This document shows positions 22,532-33,492 of a stretch of DNA of 64,000 nucleotides, piece by piece. The translations under genes and the position numbers were made by a program. Every line of letters begins with the position of its first letter. Position 1 is the first letter of the stretch. Location of the stretch: assembly GCA_009667805.1 (NCBI GenBank), contig CM019070.1, positions 53,404,451-53,468,450 of the forward strand, written 5' to 3'. The stretch is from Leptobrachium leishanense. Its lineage: Eukaryota; Chordata; Amphibia; Anura; Megophryidae. The notes under the pieces were generated by a model. It saw nothing but the letters and a program-made list of their open reading frames with translations, ran no database searches and was not told where the DNA came from.

Positions 22532-23053
22532 ATGATGGGGTGGGTCTGAATTTTTTCTTTCTTGCTCTTAAAGTTAAAAAAATAAAGACCAATAAATAAA
22601 TAAAATCCCACCAAACTACCTGCAGTGGACACTGCTGAGAATGACATGGTTGATCCGATTTGATTAGCTATTTATCACAGGTAGGCCAAAGTGTGAGGGA
22701 ATTAGACACGAAACCATCTCATCCGTCTTTTTAAGTGCTGTAACTATATTTCAAAACCCAAAATAAAAAAGTCAATGTTACGCTGTATTCTACATTCAGG
22801 CACTGGATTCTTTAAGGTAAAATTTAATATATATATATTTTTATTGGGAAAATTATACGTCTGTCTACTTGGAATAGTCTTTGTGATGTTGTTAAAACCT
22901 ACGACAATATATTTTGCACTGACCAGCTTCATTATACAGCTATCGATCGACACAGAGAATTCTGGTGTGTCCTACTGGACACGTATCACAATATCATACA
23001 TTGTGCATGTGACATCTTCAAATATATGTGACGTTCCAGATGTTGATCATAAT

Positions 23054-23178
23054 CAACAACCTTGGCCCTCCAGATGTTTTAGAACTACATTTCCCTCAAA
23101 GCTCTACCAACCTAACAAATAGCTGAGCATTATGGGGGATATAGTTAAAAAAATTGGGGGCAAAGGCTGTTGACCCCT
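23054..23178. mobile_element. Hairpin MITE, copy 4 (in duplication unit 1)
   Basis: CCCTCCAGATGTTTTAGAAC on the left, with a degraded right arm ending near GGCTGTTGACCCC. The same insertion is present in unit 2, so it predates the duplication. Confidence 0.7.
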
Positions 23179-23245
23179 TCTCTATCTATCATTTTATATT
23201 ATATTGATTACATTTTAATCAATTTGTTTACATTTGTCTTCTTAG

Positions 23246-23422
23246 TTCAACTGCACAGTACCTCATGACACCGACTCGCCACCGGACCTGTTTCCACTTG
23301 GATCTCAAGACTCCATCATGTCCAATGTCACATTTAATATGGACCTCTACAAAACAGATTTATTCATGAAGCCGATCCAGACACTCTTCTCCGTTGCAGA
23401 AAACGGACAGGTCTATGTAGAG
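23246..23422 (+). CDS. tgfbr3: tgfbr3 coding exon, window exon 6 (ZP-C, intact copy)
   Basis: The acceptor is ...tgtcttcttag; the donor is gtatca at 23423. It has 59 codons, phase 0 to phase 0. It reads FNCTVPHDTDSPPDLFP, then NVTFNMDLYKTDLF and ENGQVYVE, continued by VSVTK in window exon 7. Sequons NCT and NVT are present. This is the first of two nearly identical copies about 1.4 kb apart and the one with an intact frame, so it is the likely functional exon. Confidence 0.93.
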
Positions 23423-24443
23423 GTATCACACTTTTTCTTATTTTCAAACACTCGTGTAATTAAAACAAACAAAGTGGTAGGCGCCCCTGCCTGTACCACC
23501 ACCAACTATCCAAAGCCAGCCAGCAATCAGTGGTTTCCCCCAAACCAGTGAAAAAGAATTATGGAATACATAACTGGCGGCACGATGGCAGTCGCTTATG
23601 GATCGTATGATGGTTCTCTTTCACTTTTAGATCGTGTGATGGTTCTCTTTAGAAATGCCGTCCACATATGACATGAAAAACAATGAAGGGTACAATAGTG
23701 CAGAGCGATAACAATTATAAACAACAGGCTTGTGATACTGTTCCCACTCACAAAGAAAGAGCCCCAACGCTGGCTCTGAGCGGGTCAACACATTCGGTCA
23801 TTAATTTCTGTGTCGAAGGAGGCAACCCACAACCTTCCAAGATGCCGGTCTTCTTATGGTGCCAATACGTATAGAAACATGCAATGAAAGTGTAACTCGT
23901 GTAATTGCTGCATTTTTTACTCAACGCGGAAATGTGTCTCAAAAAAGATGATTTCCGGTTGTGATATGTATTTTAAAAACCAATATAGAATTCCACAAAG
24001 GCCCCTGCAAGCTCTTTTTGATGTGCCAACGCGTTGTTTAAATTTATTCCTGTTGAAACATACATTATTATCTGTGAAATCTGCGTAAAACACCTTATAC
24101 AGTGATTCATTGTACTGCTTACAAAACTCCAAAAATAAATAAACAAAAACAGAAAATATTATACAATTAACCAAAAACCTTTTGCTATTTTACTATTAAT
24201 ATTAAAAACACACATATATATATATAATTTTTATTGGGAAAATTATACGTCTGTCTACTTGGAATAGTCTTTGTGATGTTGTTAAAACCTACGACAATAT
24301 ATTTTGCACTGACAAGCTTCATTATATAGCTATCGATCAACACAGAGAATTCTGGTGTGTCCTACTGGACACGTATCACAATATCATACATTGTGCATGT
24401 GACATCTTCAAATATATGTGACGTTCCAGATGTTGATCATAAT

Positions 24444-24575
24444 CAACAACCTTGGCCCTCCAGATGTTTTAGAACTACATTTCCCTCAAAGCTCTACCAA
24501 CCTAACAAATAGCTGAGCATTATGGGGGATATAGTTAAAAAAATTGGGGGCAAAGGCTGTTGACCCCTTCTCTAT
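24444..24575. mobile_element. Hairpin MITE, copy 5 (in duplication unit 2)
   Basis: Same insertion as copy 4, carried along by the tandem duplication. Confidence 0.7.
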
Positions 24576-24643
24576 CTACCTACCTATCATTTTATATTAT
24601 ATTGATTACATTTTAATCAATTTGTTTACATTTGTCTTCTTAG

Positions 24644-24819
24644 TTCAACTGCACAGTACCTCATGACACCGACTCGCCACCGGACCTGTTTCCACTTGAT
24701 CTCAAGACTCCATCATGTCCAATGTCACATTTAATATGGACCTCTACAAAACAGATTTATTCATGAAGCCGATCCAGACACTCTTCTCCGTTGCAGAAAA
24801 CGGACAGGTCTATGTAGAG
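24644..24819 (+). pseudogene. tgfbr3: Duplicated tgfbr3 ZP-C exon with a 1-nt deletion
   Basis: Second copy of window exon 6, with the same acceptor and donor sequences. It is 176 nt instead of 177. One G is missing just after the codons for DLFPL. From there the frame shifts and meets TGA at 24764-24766. Splicing this copy in, alone or together with the first copy, would truncate the receptor inside ZP-C before the membrane helix. Either it is a decayed tandem-duplicate exon that must be skipped, or the missing base and/or the duplication is a sequencing or assembly artefact. Confidence 0.85.
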
Positions 24820-25639
24820 GTATCACACTTTTTCTTATTTTCAAACACTCGTGTAATTAAAACAAACAAAGTGGTAGGCGCCCCTGCCTGTACCACCACC
24901 AACTATCCAAAGCCAGCCAGCAATCAGTGGTTTCCCCCAAACCAGTGAAAAAGAATTATGGAATACATAACTGGCGGCACGATGGCAGTCGCTTATGGAT
25001 CGTATGATGGTTCTCTTTCACTTTTAGATCGTGTGATGGTTCTCTTTAGAAATGCCGTCCACATATGACATGAAAAACAATGAAGGGTACAATAGTGCAG
25101 AGCGATAACAATTATAAACAACAGGCTTGTGATACTGTTCCCACTCACAAAGAAAGAGCCCCAACGCTGGCTCTGAGCGGGTCAACACATTCGGTCATTA
25201 ATTTCTGTGTCGAAGGAGGCAACCCACAACCTTCCAAGATGCCGGTCTTCTTATGGTGCCAATACGTATAGAAACATGCAATGAAAGTGTAACTCGTGTA
25301 ATTGCTGCATTTTTTACTCAACGCGGAAATGTGTCTCAAAAAAGATGATTTCCGGTTGTGATATGTATTTTAAAAACCAATATAGAATTCCACAAAGGCC
25401 CCTGCAAGCTCTTTTTGATGTGCCAACGCGTTGTTTAAATTTATTCCTGTTGAAACATACATTATTATCTGTGAAATCTGCGTAAAACACCTTATACAGT
25501 GATTCATTGTACTGCTTACAAAACTCCAAAAATAAATAAACAAAAACAGAAAATATTATACAATTAACCAAAAACCTTTTGCTATTTTACTATTAATATT
25601 AAAAACACACATATATATATATATATATATATTATACGA

Positions 25640-26430
25640 TTTGTATTCAAATGCGAAGATCACACAAAACTTTACTACTTTGTGAAAATTTCCCAAGATT
25701 ATATCTATGACAAGGCCTGAATTTCTCTCTACAAAGTCTCCTTTTAATTAGAAAGTTAATCACCTTTAGACACAGTAACGAGGACTCCATTATTTATAAT
25801 GGATAAACATGGAGGCAGAAGAGCTCTCTAATATTTTATTCAAATGGACAGGAAGGTTATATTCATGATCTACTTGAGATAAAGATGTAAATTCAGTCAT
25901 TTAGAGAATTCCAACACGGCAAGAATGCCCTGTAAACACAGACTGACTTATGTGAAACAGAAAGTTACTCTGTGTCACGTAAGGCTGTGCTTAAATAATA
26001 GAGAATTTTGACAGTGGATTTACTTTAAGTAGTTCCAGACCCACTAAGGCTCCCGAAGGCACACCACTTGTAACCTTACCTCTTCTGATAGCATTACATG
26101 TATTGTACATCTGCCTTGTGTTCTTCAAGCGGCTCTTTACCTACTAAACGATTTAAGAATAGAATCCCGGGAGACGACATTTGTAACGGAGTCGCCTGTG
26201 TCAAATGTTATAAATGTCTTTGCAAAGATGTGTCTAGCGGCATTTCTACCTCTACTAAATCTCTGCTACTTCAGATTTAACATATCGGTTACATCGTAAC
26301 AGTCCCAGAAAGGTCTTGGCAGTCACATGAATGGACCCTGACCTGGTTAGAGATTTTCTCAACATGAATTGTACATTTCAAGTTTTGAACCCTGTCCGTA
26401 ATGTGCATTGAAAGATGTATTATTATTTAT
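25640..26430. other. Intron, nothing recognised
   Basis: No exon or repeat family is seen between the duplication and the GATA-rich block. Confidence 0.5.
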
Positions 26431-26439
26431 TGTTATTAT

Positions 26440-26905
26440 TTCTCGTAAGTAACTTTCCTGGGTTACACAAACTTTTTACTTCTGGCGTCAGGTTTACAGA
26501 TACAGAGCTTTGGTCTACTGAGAGATAGATCGATCGATCGATAGATAGAAGTCGAAATAAGAGATGAATATTAAAAATAGAAATGATAATAAGAAGACCT
26601 GGGTCACTACATATAAACTTTATTTCTGGTGTCACGTTTACAGATGCAGAGCTTTGGTCTACTGATTTAAATAGATAAATATGGAGATATATTTATGAGA
26701 TGAATATTAAAGATAAACATGGTGATAGATATGAAGAAACAGATCAAATAGGTATGATCAAAGCTAGATAGAATGATACATATGAAAGATATATAGATAT
26801 ATATGAAAGATTGATAGGAGATGCTGATATAGGAGATAAATATTAGATAGACAAGATGAAAATATGGATATTATAGATATAAGTGATGATAGATTTGAGA
26901 GTGAT
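26440..26905. repeat. GATA/ATGA-rich low-complexity block with an internal duplicated segment
   Basis: gatcgatcgatcgatagata and many gatatga/agatata words. The phrase TTTACAGATACAGAGCTTTG...GGTCTACTGA recurs about 155 bases later (26490 and 26640). The same style of sequence continues at 27215-27315 and 28367-28720, so it was one block before later insertions. Confidence 0.65.
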
Positions 26906-27150
26906 AGTATAGCTCTGCCAATGATCTGATACTCTCAGTTCCTCGTACCCGCACCCCCAACTCCTGTTTTCAAGACTTCTCCCGAGCTGCCCCCTTTCTT
27001 TAGAACTCCCTCCCCGCAACATCAAACTATCCCCGTTTCTCCAGTCCTTCAAGAAGTTTTTGAAAACACATTACTTTAGAGAAACCTAGCGGCTCACTCC
27101 ATGATTCCCCCAATGTACATGTCTTGAGCCACCTTTCCACCCAGCCCATA
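26905..27150 (+). mobile_element. LINE 3'-end remnant (tentative)
   Basis: The + strand reads ...RNSLPATSNYPRFSSPS..., resembling the NSLP...SFKK end of non-LTR RT ORFs. Stops interrupt it. The weakest LINE call in this list. Confidence 0.35.
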
Positions 27151-27821
27151 TGCGCCCCGCAATTTCATGTCCTCTATTTACCCTTACCTAATATGATGAC
27201 ATGAGACAATTGACAGAGAAGCAGTTTGAGACGTGAGAACTATGATGGCTAGATATAAAGAATGATATGAGAGTTAGACATATGATAGATATGAAATAGA
27301 TATGAGTGATACATAACATACTAGAAGTAAAAGACAGCGTGAATCTGGCGCTTTTCTTAGTGGTTGTGAGATTATTAAGGCGTGCTCAATATAGGTCAGT
27401 GCTGCAAGCTAGAAGATATGTGTTTACAACCTCAAAAACACGAATATAATAGAAAAGAAAAAACACTTCCAGGCGCACCTTACTAAAATTTCCACTTTTT
27501 TTAAAACCAAAAATGGCCAATGTGCAAACATCAAATGAATTAATATTTAAACAAAACAGTGGTTATATTATAATGATAAATGTGTATAACTTAAGGAATA
27601 CTTATAGTTCAGTGGTGTTTCTTTTTTTTCCCTCTCTCAGCATGGGGTCCTGCGATGTAGCTGTTAGGTATCCCAAGAAAAAAGGAGCGGGGAGGGTATT
27701 TCTCCACTTGATGTAAAAAAAGGCAGCAGAGCGGCAGATAATTCAATTAAAATGCATTTATTAATCATAAAAAGGTAGACCTTCAACTATAAATATCAAT
27801 TGTTAAAGTACTAATTAAGTA

Positions 27822-27870
27822 GGATCAACAAAAACGCGCTTTCACCAATAGGCTTCATCAGTTGTTATCC
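27822..27870 (-). ncRNA. Hammerhead-like motif, left arm (-)
   Basis: Exact mirror of the motif at 27945-27993 on the opposite strand, so the two would be transcribed from opposite strands. Confidence 0.55.
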
Positions 27871-27944
27871 TTTCTTAATGATCAGTCTGTGCAAGAAGTC
27901 CACTGGAATTTTTGCACTTCTTGCACAGACTGATCATTCAGAAA

Positions 27945-27993
27945 GGATAACAACTGATGAAGCCTATTGGTGAAAGCGCGTTTTTGTTGATCC
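27945..27993 (+). ncRNA. Hammerhead-like motif, right arm (+)
   Basis: Helix I GGATAACAA pairs with TTGTTGATCC (one bulged base). The core is CTGATGA (27954-27960) then GAAA (27972-27975). Helix II is a short imperfect stem (GCC/GGT, loop TATT). Helix III would be AGC/GTT with a 2-nt loop and cleavage after 27983. Confidence 0.55.
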
Positions 27994-28429
27994 TACTTAA
28001 TTAGTACTTTAACAATTGATTTTATAGTTGAAGGTCTACCTTTTTATGGATTAATAAATGCATTTTAATTGAATTATCTGCCGCTCTGCTGCCTTTTTTT
28101 ACATCAAGTGGAGAAATACCCTCCCCGCTCCTTTTTTCTTGGGATACCTAACAGCTACATCGCAGGACCCCATGCTGAGAGAGGGAAAAAAAAGAAACAC
28201 CACTGAACTATAAGTATTCCTTAAGTTATACACATTTATCATTATAATATAACCACTGTTTTGTTTAAATATTAATTCATTTGATGTTTGCACATTGGCC
28301 ATTTTTGGTTTTAAAAAAAGTGGAAATTTTAGTAAGGTGCGCCTGGAAGTGTTTTTTCTTTTCTATGAGTGATACATAGTTACATATAGTTAGATAAAGT
28401 TTGATATGAGAGACTTCAGAGAGATAGTC

Positions 28430-28560
28430 AACAGCCTTGGCCCCCATGTTTTTGAACTATATCCCCCATAATGCTCAGTTATTTGTTAGTTTGGCAGAGC
28501 ATTATGAGGTATGTAGTTCTAAAACATCTGGAGGGCTAAAGTTGCTGACCTCTGCTACAG
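28430..28560. mobile_element. Hairpin MITE, copy 6
   Basis: Inverted relative to copies 4 and 5; ends with GTTCTAAAACATCTGGAGGG. Confidence 0.7.
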
Positions 28561-28724
28561 AACAAGATGTCACTTATACAATGTATGATTCTGTGAGGGT
28601 GTCGATTGATAGCTATATAATGAAGGTTGTCAGATAGGAAAGAGACATATGATAGATATAAAAGATACCTAGAAATATATATATAGACAGAAGAGCAGAT
28701 TGATATGAGGTTTAGAGAGACATA

Positions 28725-29583
28725 CAGGGTTATTCAAAGAGATCCGAATTGGGGCCAAAAGGTAACCGAACAGTGAAATTCAGCATACGGTTACCTTTCC
28801 TGACCATTCGACTATTCAGAGAGCAGCCAGTTTGCCAAATCCTGGCGAATTGCCTGCAAATATGGTGCCTGTTCGGTGCCTGTTCGAGGGCAGTAAATCC
28901 CCATAGAGAAGCAATGCTTTGTCTATTCAGAGAACAAAAACCAGCAGTGAAAGGTTCCCGAAATGCCCTGCCATTTGGTGGTTTAATTTGGCAGGTTTAT
29001 TCAGGTGAATCCCATAGGCTTCAATGTTAAAAATATTCCCGTTTTAATTCAATATCTAATAAACCGTTCATTATAGTATTCTGTAGTAAAAAGTCTCTTT
29101 ATTTTTAGATTTTTTAAGACCTTTTAGGCATTTTTTGGGATCTGTAACAGCCCTCTTTATTATCATTCATTAGACCTCATATGTAAATTTCAGACATTTT
29201 GGTTCTGTAGTTTCTTTGCAAACAGCGTTTCACTTTTCAAACATTCAAGCAAACTGTTTTTTTTTTCTTCACCTCCTTCGTCTGCGGTGTCGGGTTTTTC
29301 TGGCGGCTGCTCTGCGCTCTGATCGGCTCCTGCTCGGGTTTCTCCGATGTGTTTGGCGGGTTAATCCAGATGTTTTTGCGGGTTTCGGTGTGCGTTCGCC
29401 CTCGTTTTGCCGTGAGTTTTCGGCGGGTTTGCGGTGACTTTTCCGTGCATTACGGCGGCCCTGTGGTGCTTGCTGAATACACCGCAGGGTCGCCGAAATG
29501 GGTTTGCCAAATCGCACCGAAATGAAGAGAATGAAAAGTCACCGAACGTGTGGTGGCTTTTCGATTCTCTTTGAATAACCCTG
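28725..29583 (+). mobile_element. MITE family M, copy 2
   Basis: CAGGGTTATTCAAAGAGATC and TCTCTTTGAATAACCCTG termini with perfect ATA/ATA flanking triplets. Inserted about 170 bases before window exon 7. Confidence 0.9.
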
Positions 29584-29751
29584 ATAGATTGAATGATAGC
29601 TCTAGATATACAGGAGACAGATACACATATGAATTTATATTGATACATATGTTTGTAAATATACAGTGCATAACATACATGGTTATAGAATGATTCCTTT
29701 TCATTATCCTTATGCCTACAGACGCTATAATGATGAAATATTTGTTTGTAG

Positions 29752-30051
29752 GTTTCAGTAACTAAAGAAGACAAGGAGCTGGGCTTTGGCATACATACCT
29801 GTTTTATTTCACCGTACTCCAATCCTGACATCACGCCAGATTACACAATCATAGAAAACATATGTCCTAAGGATGAGTCAGTGAAGTTTTACAAGGTTAA
29901 ACGGACCAGCTTCCCTATGCTACAGGAGCAGACAGACAAGAAGAGGTTCAGCTTCATGTTTAAGTCCATGTTTAACACATCTCTGCTCTTCCTGCACTGC
30001 GATGTGACCTTGTGCTCCAGCGGTGACCGGGAGGTGAACGGACTGCCCAAG
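29752..30051 (+). CDS. tgfbr3: tgfbr3 coding exon, window exon 7 (core of ZP-C)
   Basis: The acceptor is ...tatttgtttgtag; the donor is gtaagg at 30052. It has exactly 100 codons, phase 0 to phase 0. It reads VSVTKEDKELGFGIHTCFIS, PYSNPD, YTIIENICPKDESVKFY, KKRFSFMFKSMFNTSLLFLH, CDVTLCSSGD and GLPK. ZP-C cysteines (HTC, NIC, LHC, TLC) and an NTS sequon are conserved. This is the betaglycan ZP-C region that binds inhibin and TGF-beta and is the strongest match in the window. Confidence 0.96.
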
Positions 30052-30504
30052 GTAAGGAGACTTTTTTATTTTTTTTCATGAACACGACCAGCTGCTCGGA
30101 TCGTTTGTTAACTGTAGATTAATCTCAACGGAAACAACATCTCTGTTTTATGAAGACACCGGAAGGTCAATTACCAGCTAGTGTGCGGATTCATTACAGG
30201 CCGCTTAAACTCCCTCTCACGGTAACCCAAGGCCAAGGATTACCTTACTGCTTCAGTTAGATTTTTCATTAACATACCTGTGTATGCTCCAACAATGTAT
30301 GCATGCTCCGTCATTAAAAAAATGGATATGATGCCAACAATAGAAATTGTCCTGGTTGGCCCTTATTGCAAATTAACTTTAAATAAACAAGCAAAGCTAT
30401 TAGCAGATATACGCATTTTGTATTCTGGCTACAGGGGAATGTTTAACAGAAAATGGAAATCCATTATCATACGTCTCCACAAAAGCAATCATACTGATAA
30501 TCCC

Positions 30505-30505
30505 A

Positions 30506-30546
<41 letters not shown>
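30505..30546. repeat. TA microsatellite
   Basis: Pure TA run immediately upstream of the LINE remnant. Confidence 0.9.
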
Positions 30547-30550
<4 letters not shown>

Positions 30551-30595
30551 ACAGCAGAAGGTTGCACTTAACCTCAAAACTAAGCAGGTGTATCT

Positions 30596-31392
30596 AAGAC
30601 TGTGGCAATTGAGTTTTAATGTGGATAAGTGCAAGATAATGCACCTGGGATGTAAAAACCCAAGGGCTGAATATAGAATATTTGATACAGTCCTAACCTC
30701 AACATCTGAGGAAAGGGATTTAGGGGTTATTATTTCAGAGAATCTAAAGGTAAGTAGTCAATGTAATAGAGCAGCAGGAAATGCTAGCAGAATGCTTGGT
30801 TGTGTAGGGAGAGGTATTAGCAGTAGGAAAAGGGAAGTGCTCATGCCACTGTACAGAGCACTGGTGAGACCTCACTTGGAGTACTGTGTGCAGTACTGGA
30901 GACCGTATCTCCAGAAGGATATAGACATCTTAGAGAGAGTTCAGAGAAGGGCTACTAAAATGGTGTATGGCTTGAAGGAGAAAAGTTACCAGGAAAGGCT
31001 TAATGATCTTAACATGTATAGCTTGGAAAAAAGACGAGACAGAGGAGATATGATAGAAACATTTAAATACGTAAAGGGAATCCACAAGGTAGAGGAAGGG
31101 AGTATATTTAAAAGGAAACAAAGTAGCAAACCAAAAGGACATAGTCTTAGATTAGAGGGGCAAAGGTTTAAAAGTAACATCAGGAAGCATTATTTTACTG
31201 AGAGGGTGGTGGATACATGGAACAGTCTTCCAGTTGAAGTGGTAGAGGCCAAAACAGTAATTGAATTTAAGCAGGCATGGGATAGGCATAAGGCTATCCT
31301 AAACAAAAGATAAATCCAGGTAAAGTATCCATGTAATTGGGCAGACTAGATGGGCCGAAAGGTTCTTATCTGCCGACATTTTCCATGTTTCT
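30596..31392 (+). mobile_element. Non-LTR retrotransposon 3' end (CR1/L2/Rex1-like), copy 1
   Basis: An open frame to 31313 reads QLSFNVDKCKIMHLGCKNP, ERDLGVIISENLKVSSQCNR, LYRALVRPHLEYCVQYWRPY, DILERVQRRATKMVYGLKEK, SLEKRRDRGDMIETFKYVKG and VVDTWNSLPVEVVEAKTV. This is the thumb and C-terminal part of a non-LTR reverse transcriptase. The catalytic FADD box is missing (5' truncated at the TA tract). The 3' UTR ends with the GATGGGCCGAAAGGTTCTTA...TTCTAT tail. It is intact as far as it goes, so fairly young. A close copy lies at 55822-56495 (minus). Confidence 0.9.
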
Positions 31393-31940
31393 ATTAACCC
31401 TTTCGCTGCTGAGGCATTTCCCACCTCTGTGCTGAGCTCATTTTTACCGATTTTGCTCATCATGTTTAAACGTGTTTTGAAGGCTTATTTTATTATATAA
31501 CCCAGACTTATTATATATCGTTCTTTCCGTCAGACTCGGCAGATTCATAATATGTCATTATTATATGTATACGTCATGACCTGTCTGTATATTATAACAA
31601 AAAATGCAATAAAATATGAATTTTCAATTCAATTTTTTCACATTTTAACATTCGAGCAATTGCGGTTATATTTTGTATGGGGTGCGCTTATTAAAAAAAT
31701 TAGAGATGGGGTCTCGTTACATTTTGTTTGGGGGAAAATTACGCGATTTTTAACAAACACACCGCATACAAAAATCGTTAGTGCAGCATCATTGTTCACA
31801 TTATAATTGAAATGGGAACAATATTGCCGCATTAACGAACCAAAAAAAATAAAAAAAAACGATTTTTTTTTTTATTTTTTTTTAAATATTTTTTTATTTT
31901 TATTTTTAATTGTTTTTTAAAACCTTTTTTCATAGTCAAG

Positions 31941-32419
31941 TTTGGTATTGTTGGAACGGCCATGCTCTGGCCGATCCAACAATACCAAACATTAACCCCT
32001 AACTGCCACGGATCGGGAGATAGGGGGTTCATTGGACTGCTTTGCACGATGACGCCAGTCCTCAGGGGGCATTCCCGGAAGCTTGGCCGACATCCAAGAT
32101 GTCGGCCAGCTCCGAGAAAGGATCACGAACCGGCGCTTTTCGGCGCCGATTCGTGATCCAGCCCCTATGGGGTTAATTCCAGGTACCGTTAGGAAGGGCA
32201 GGCTGTGCCCTTCCAAACGGTGCCTGGATTAACCCCCACAACGCCGGCGATCGGGAGGGAGAGAGGTCCGAAGGACCTCACCCCCCCTCCCTTTCAGGCG
32301 CCTCCTCCGCACATGCGGGGGGGGGGCACCTGAATTAGGTGTCATCGCGCCGCCGCGATGACACCTAATTAGGCCGGCGGCGGTTCCGGGAGCTGGGCTG
32401 ACATCGAGGATGTCAGCCC
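31941..32419. repeat. Chain of consecutive hairpins in a GC-rich cassette
   Basis: Long-armed inverted repeats follow one another: 31941-31989 (TTTGGTATTGTTGGA arms), 32085-32107 (GGCCGACATC arms), 32120-32159 (GGATCACGAA arms), 32177-32230 (CCAGGTACCGTT-type arms), 32334-32369 (ATTAGGTGTCATCGCG arms) and 32395-32419 (GGGCTGACATC arms). Confidence 0.85.
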
Positions 32420-32549
32420 GCACCGGGGGGCCCAGCGATCGGCCGGAACCCGGCCGAACGCTGGCCCCAAAGGGAGGACGCGCTCAGCGCGTCCACCGCA
32501 AGGAACGTTACCTGCGGGTGGATGCGCTGAGAAAGAGAACTCCACAATG

Positions 32550-32565
32550 GCGCCATCTACTGGCC
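32550..32565 (-). promoter_or_regulatory. CTCF-core-like motif in TTAA element copy 2
   Basis: Minus strand GGCCAGTAGATGGCGC fits CCASYAGRKGGCRS fully. Confidence 0.4.
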
Positions 32566-32739
32566 AAAAATAGGTTATTTACAGTAAGAAATAGAATGGG
32601 TATAAAGTCAAATATTTCTTACTTTAAAATTAATTAAAATGATTTTACATAAAAAACACTGGTTCTGACAATGGTAATTTGAAAATCACTTGGTAGTGAA
32701 GGGTTAAGGATTCCCTTGGGGAAATGCGGATTGAATCCT

Positions 32740-32840
32740 GCAATCACTGAGCAGCAAATCATATCTCCTGTGCTGTGCTTCAGATATCTGCCAACCTGGC
32801 TGTTAGGGGGACCTGAGGACCAGGGAAGGGAATCACAGTA
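32740..32840. mobile_element. Fragment related to the element at 42668-42838
   Basis: GCAATCACTGAGCAGC, TTCAGATATCTGCCAACCTG and GCTGTTAGGGGGACCTGAGG correspond to the right half of that element. Confidence 0.55.
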
Positions 32841-33488
32841 CTAGTGTATACGTAGGTATACTTTTCACCTCCCAGCAAATTATATTTTTGCCTGTGCAAG
32901 CAATCATTCCCCGACTGACCTAAAAGACGAGAATTCTTCTCCCTTGCTAAAAAGCGACAATTCTACCCGCTCTTATATCGGTAAACAATTCTAGTGAAAG
33001 AATGAAAACAAAAACCCGACAGCCCAGTTTCGCCTTGGCTCAGAGCTTACATTTTAAAGTTCTCCTGAGGTCGGGCCTTTTCAGTTTCTTTGTTTATTTT
33101 CGCTGGCATGCCCTTCCAGTTGTGTACGTTACTTTCTTGACAATCCTTAAATGCTGAATGCTATTGTTATTCTCCAGCGTACACAAAGTCAGATTTCGTT
33201 TCTCTAGAAGTAAACAGCCACACTCTGAGATTGGCTCCTTCCTGACGAGGTCATTTTTCTGCTTCACGTGTTTTGTATTTTTTTATTAAATCTTTTTATC
33301 GTGCAGTTTGATCATCAAGTGCAGAAACAAAACAAGTAACAGAAACACTTGTTGGTTTGGTTTACCATTCTATTGTTCTTAAAACATGGCTAAACGCAAC
33401 TTACGCAACTTACATTACTCAAACCTCCCCTTCCCCTCAAAACTGGATAAACTGGGGGGGGGGGGGTTCTACCCGTGTGATATTTCTT
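32840..33488. other. Intron, nothing recognised
   Basis: No exon or repeat family is seen. A G-run is at 33456-33466. Confidence 0.5.
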
Positions 33489-33492
33489 CTTA

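Larger units (their letters stand above)
22830..25620 (+). repeat. Tandem duplication of a 1.39-kb tgfbr3 segment containing an exon
   Basis: The units are about 22830-24219 and 24220-25620. The period is 1390 at the left edge and 1397 further in, after an 8-base CTAC/CTAT gain and a 1-base loss. Both breakpoints fall in AT microsatellites. A few point differences separate the copies (for example gaccagcttcattatacagc versus gacaagcttcattatatagc). Each unit holds window exon 6, flanking intron and one hairpin MITE. Confidence 0.95.
27301..28378. mobile_element. Palindromic Penelope-like/retrozyme-like element with 15-bp TSD
   Basis: Identical 15-mers (27301-27315 and 28364-28378, TATGAGTGATACATA) flank the insert. 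Inside is a one-sided leader of about 130 bp. Then come two arms of about 451 nt (27449-27899 and 27916-28366), near-perfect reverse complements around a 16-nt centre; the right arm's last three bases overlap the TSD. Each arm carries a hammerhead-like motif (CTGATGA...GAAA) and an AATAAATGCATTTTAATTG segment. There is no protein-coding capacity beyond mirrored chance frames. Confidence 0.8.
31394..32707. mobile_element. TTAA-flanked element, family T copy 2 (long form)
   Basis: TTAACCCTTTCGCTGC at the left and GGTAGTGAAGGGTTAA at the right. The right 160 bases (CGCCATCTACTGGCCAAAAA...) match copy 1 closely. The centre is a GC-rich cassette of stacked hairpins absent from copy 1. No transposase frame. 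Confidence 0.8.

Noticed and set aside
27513..28302. Two identical 67-codon frames on opposite strands
   Set aside because: They are mirror images produced by the palindrome, not a conserved protein.
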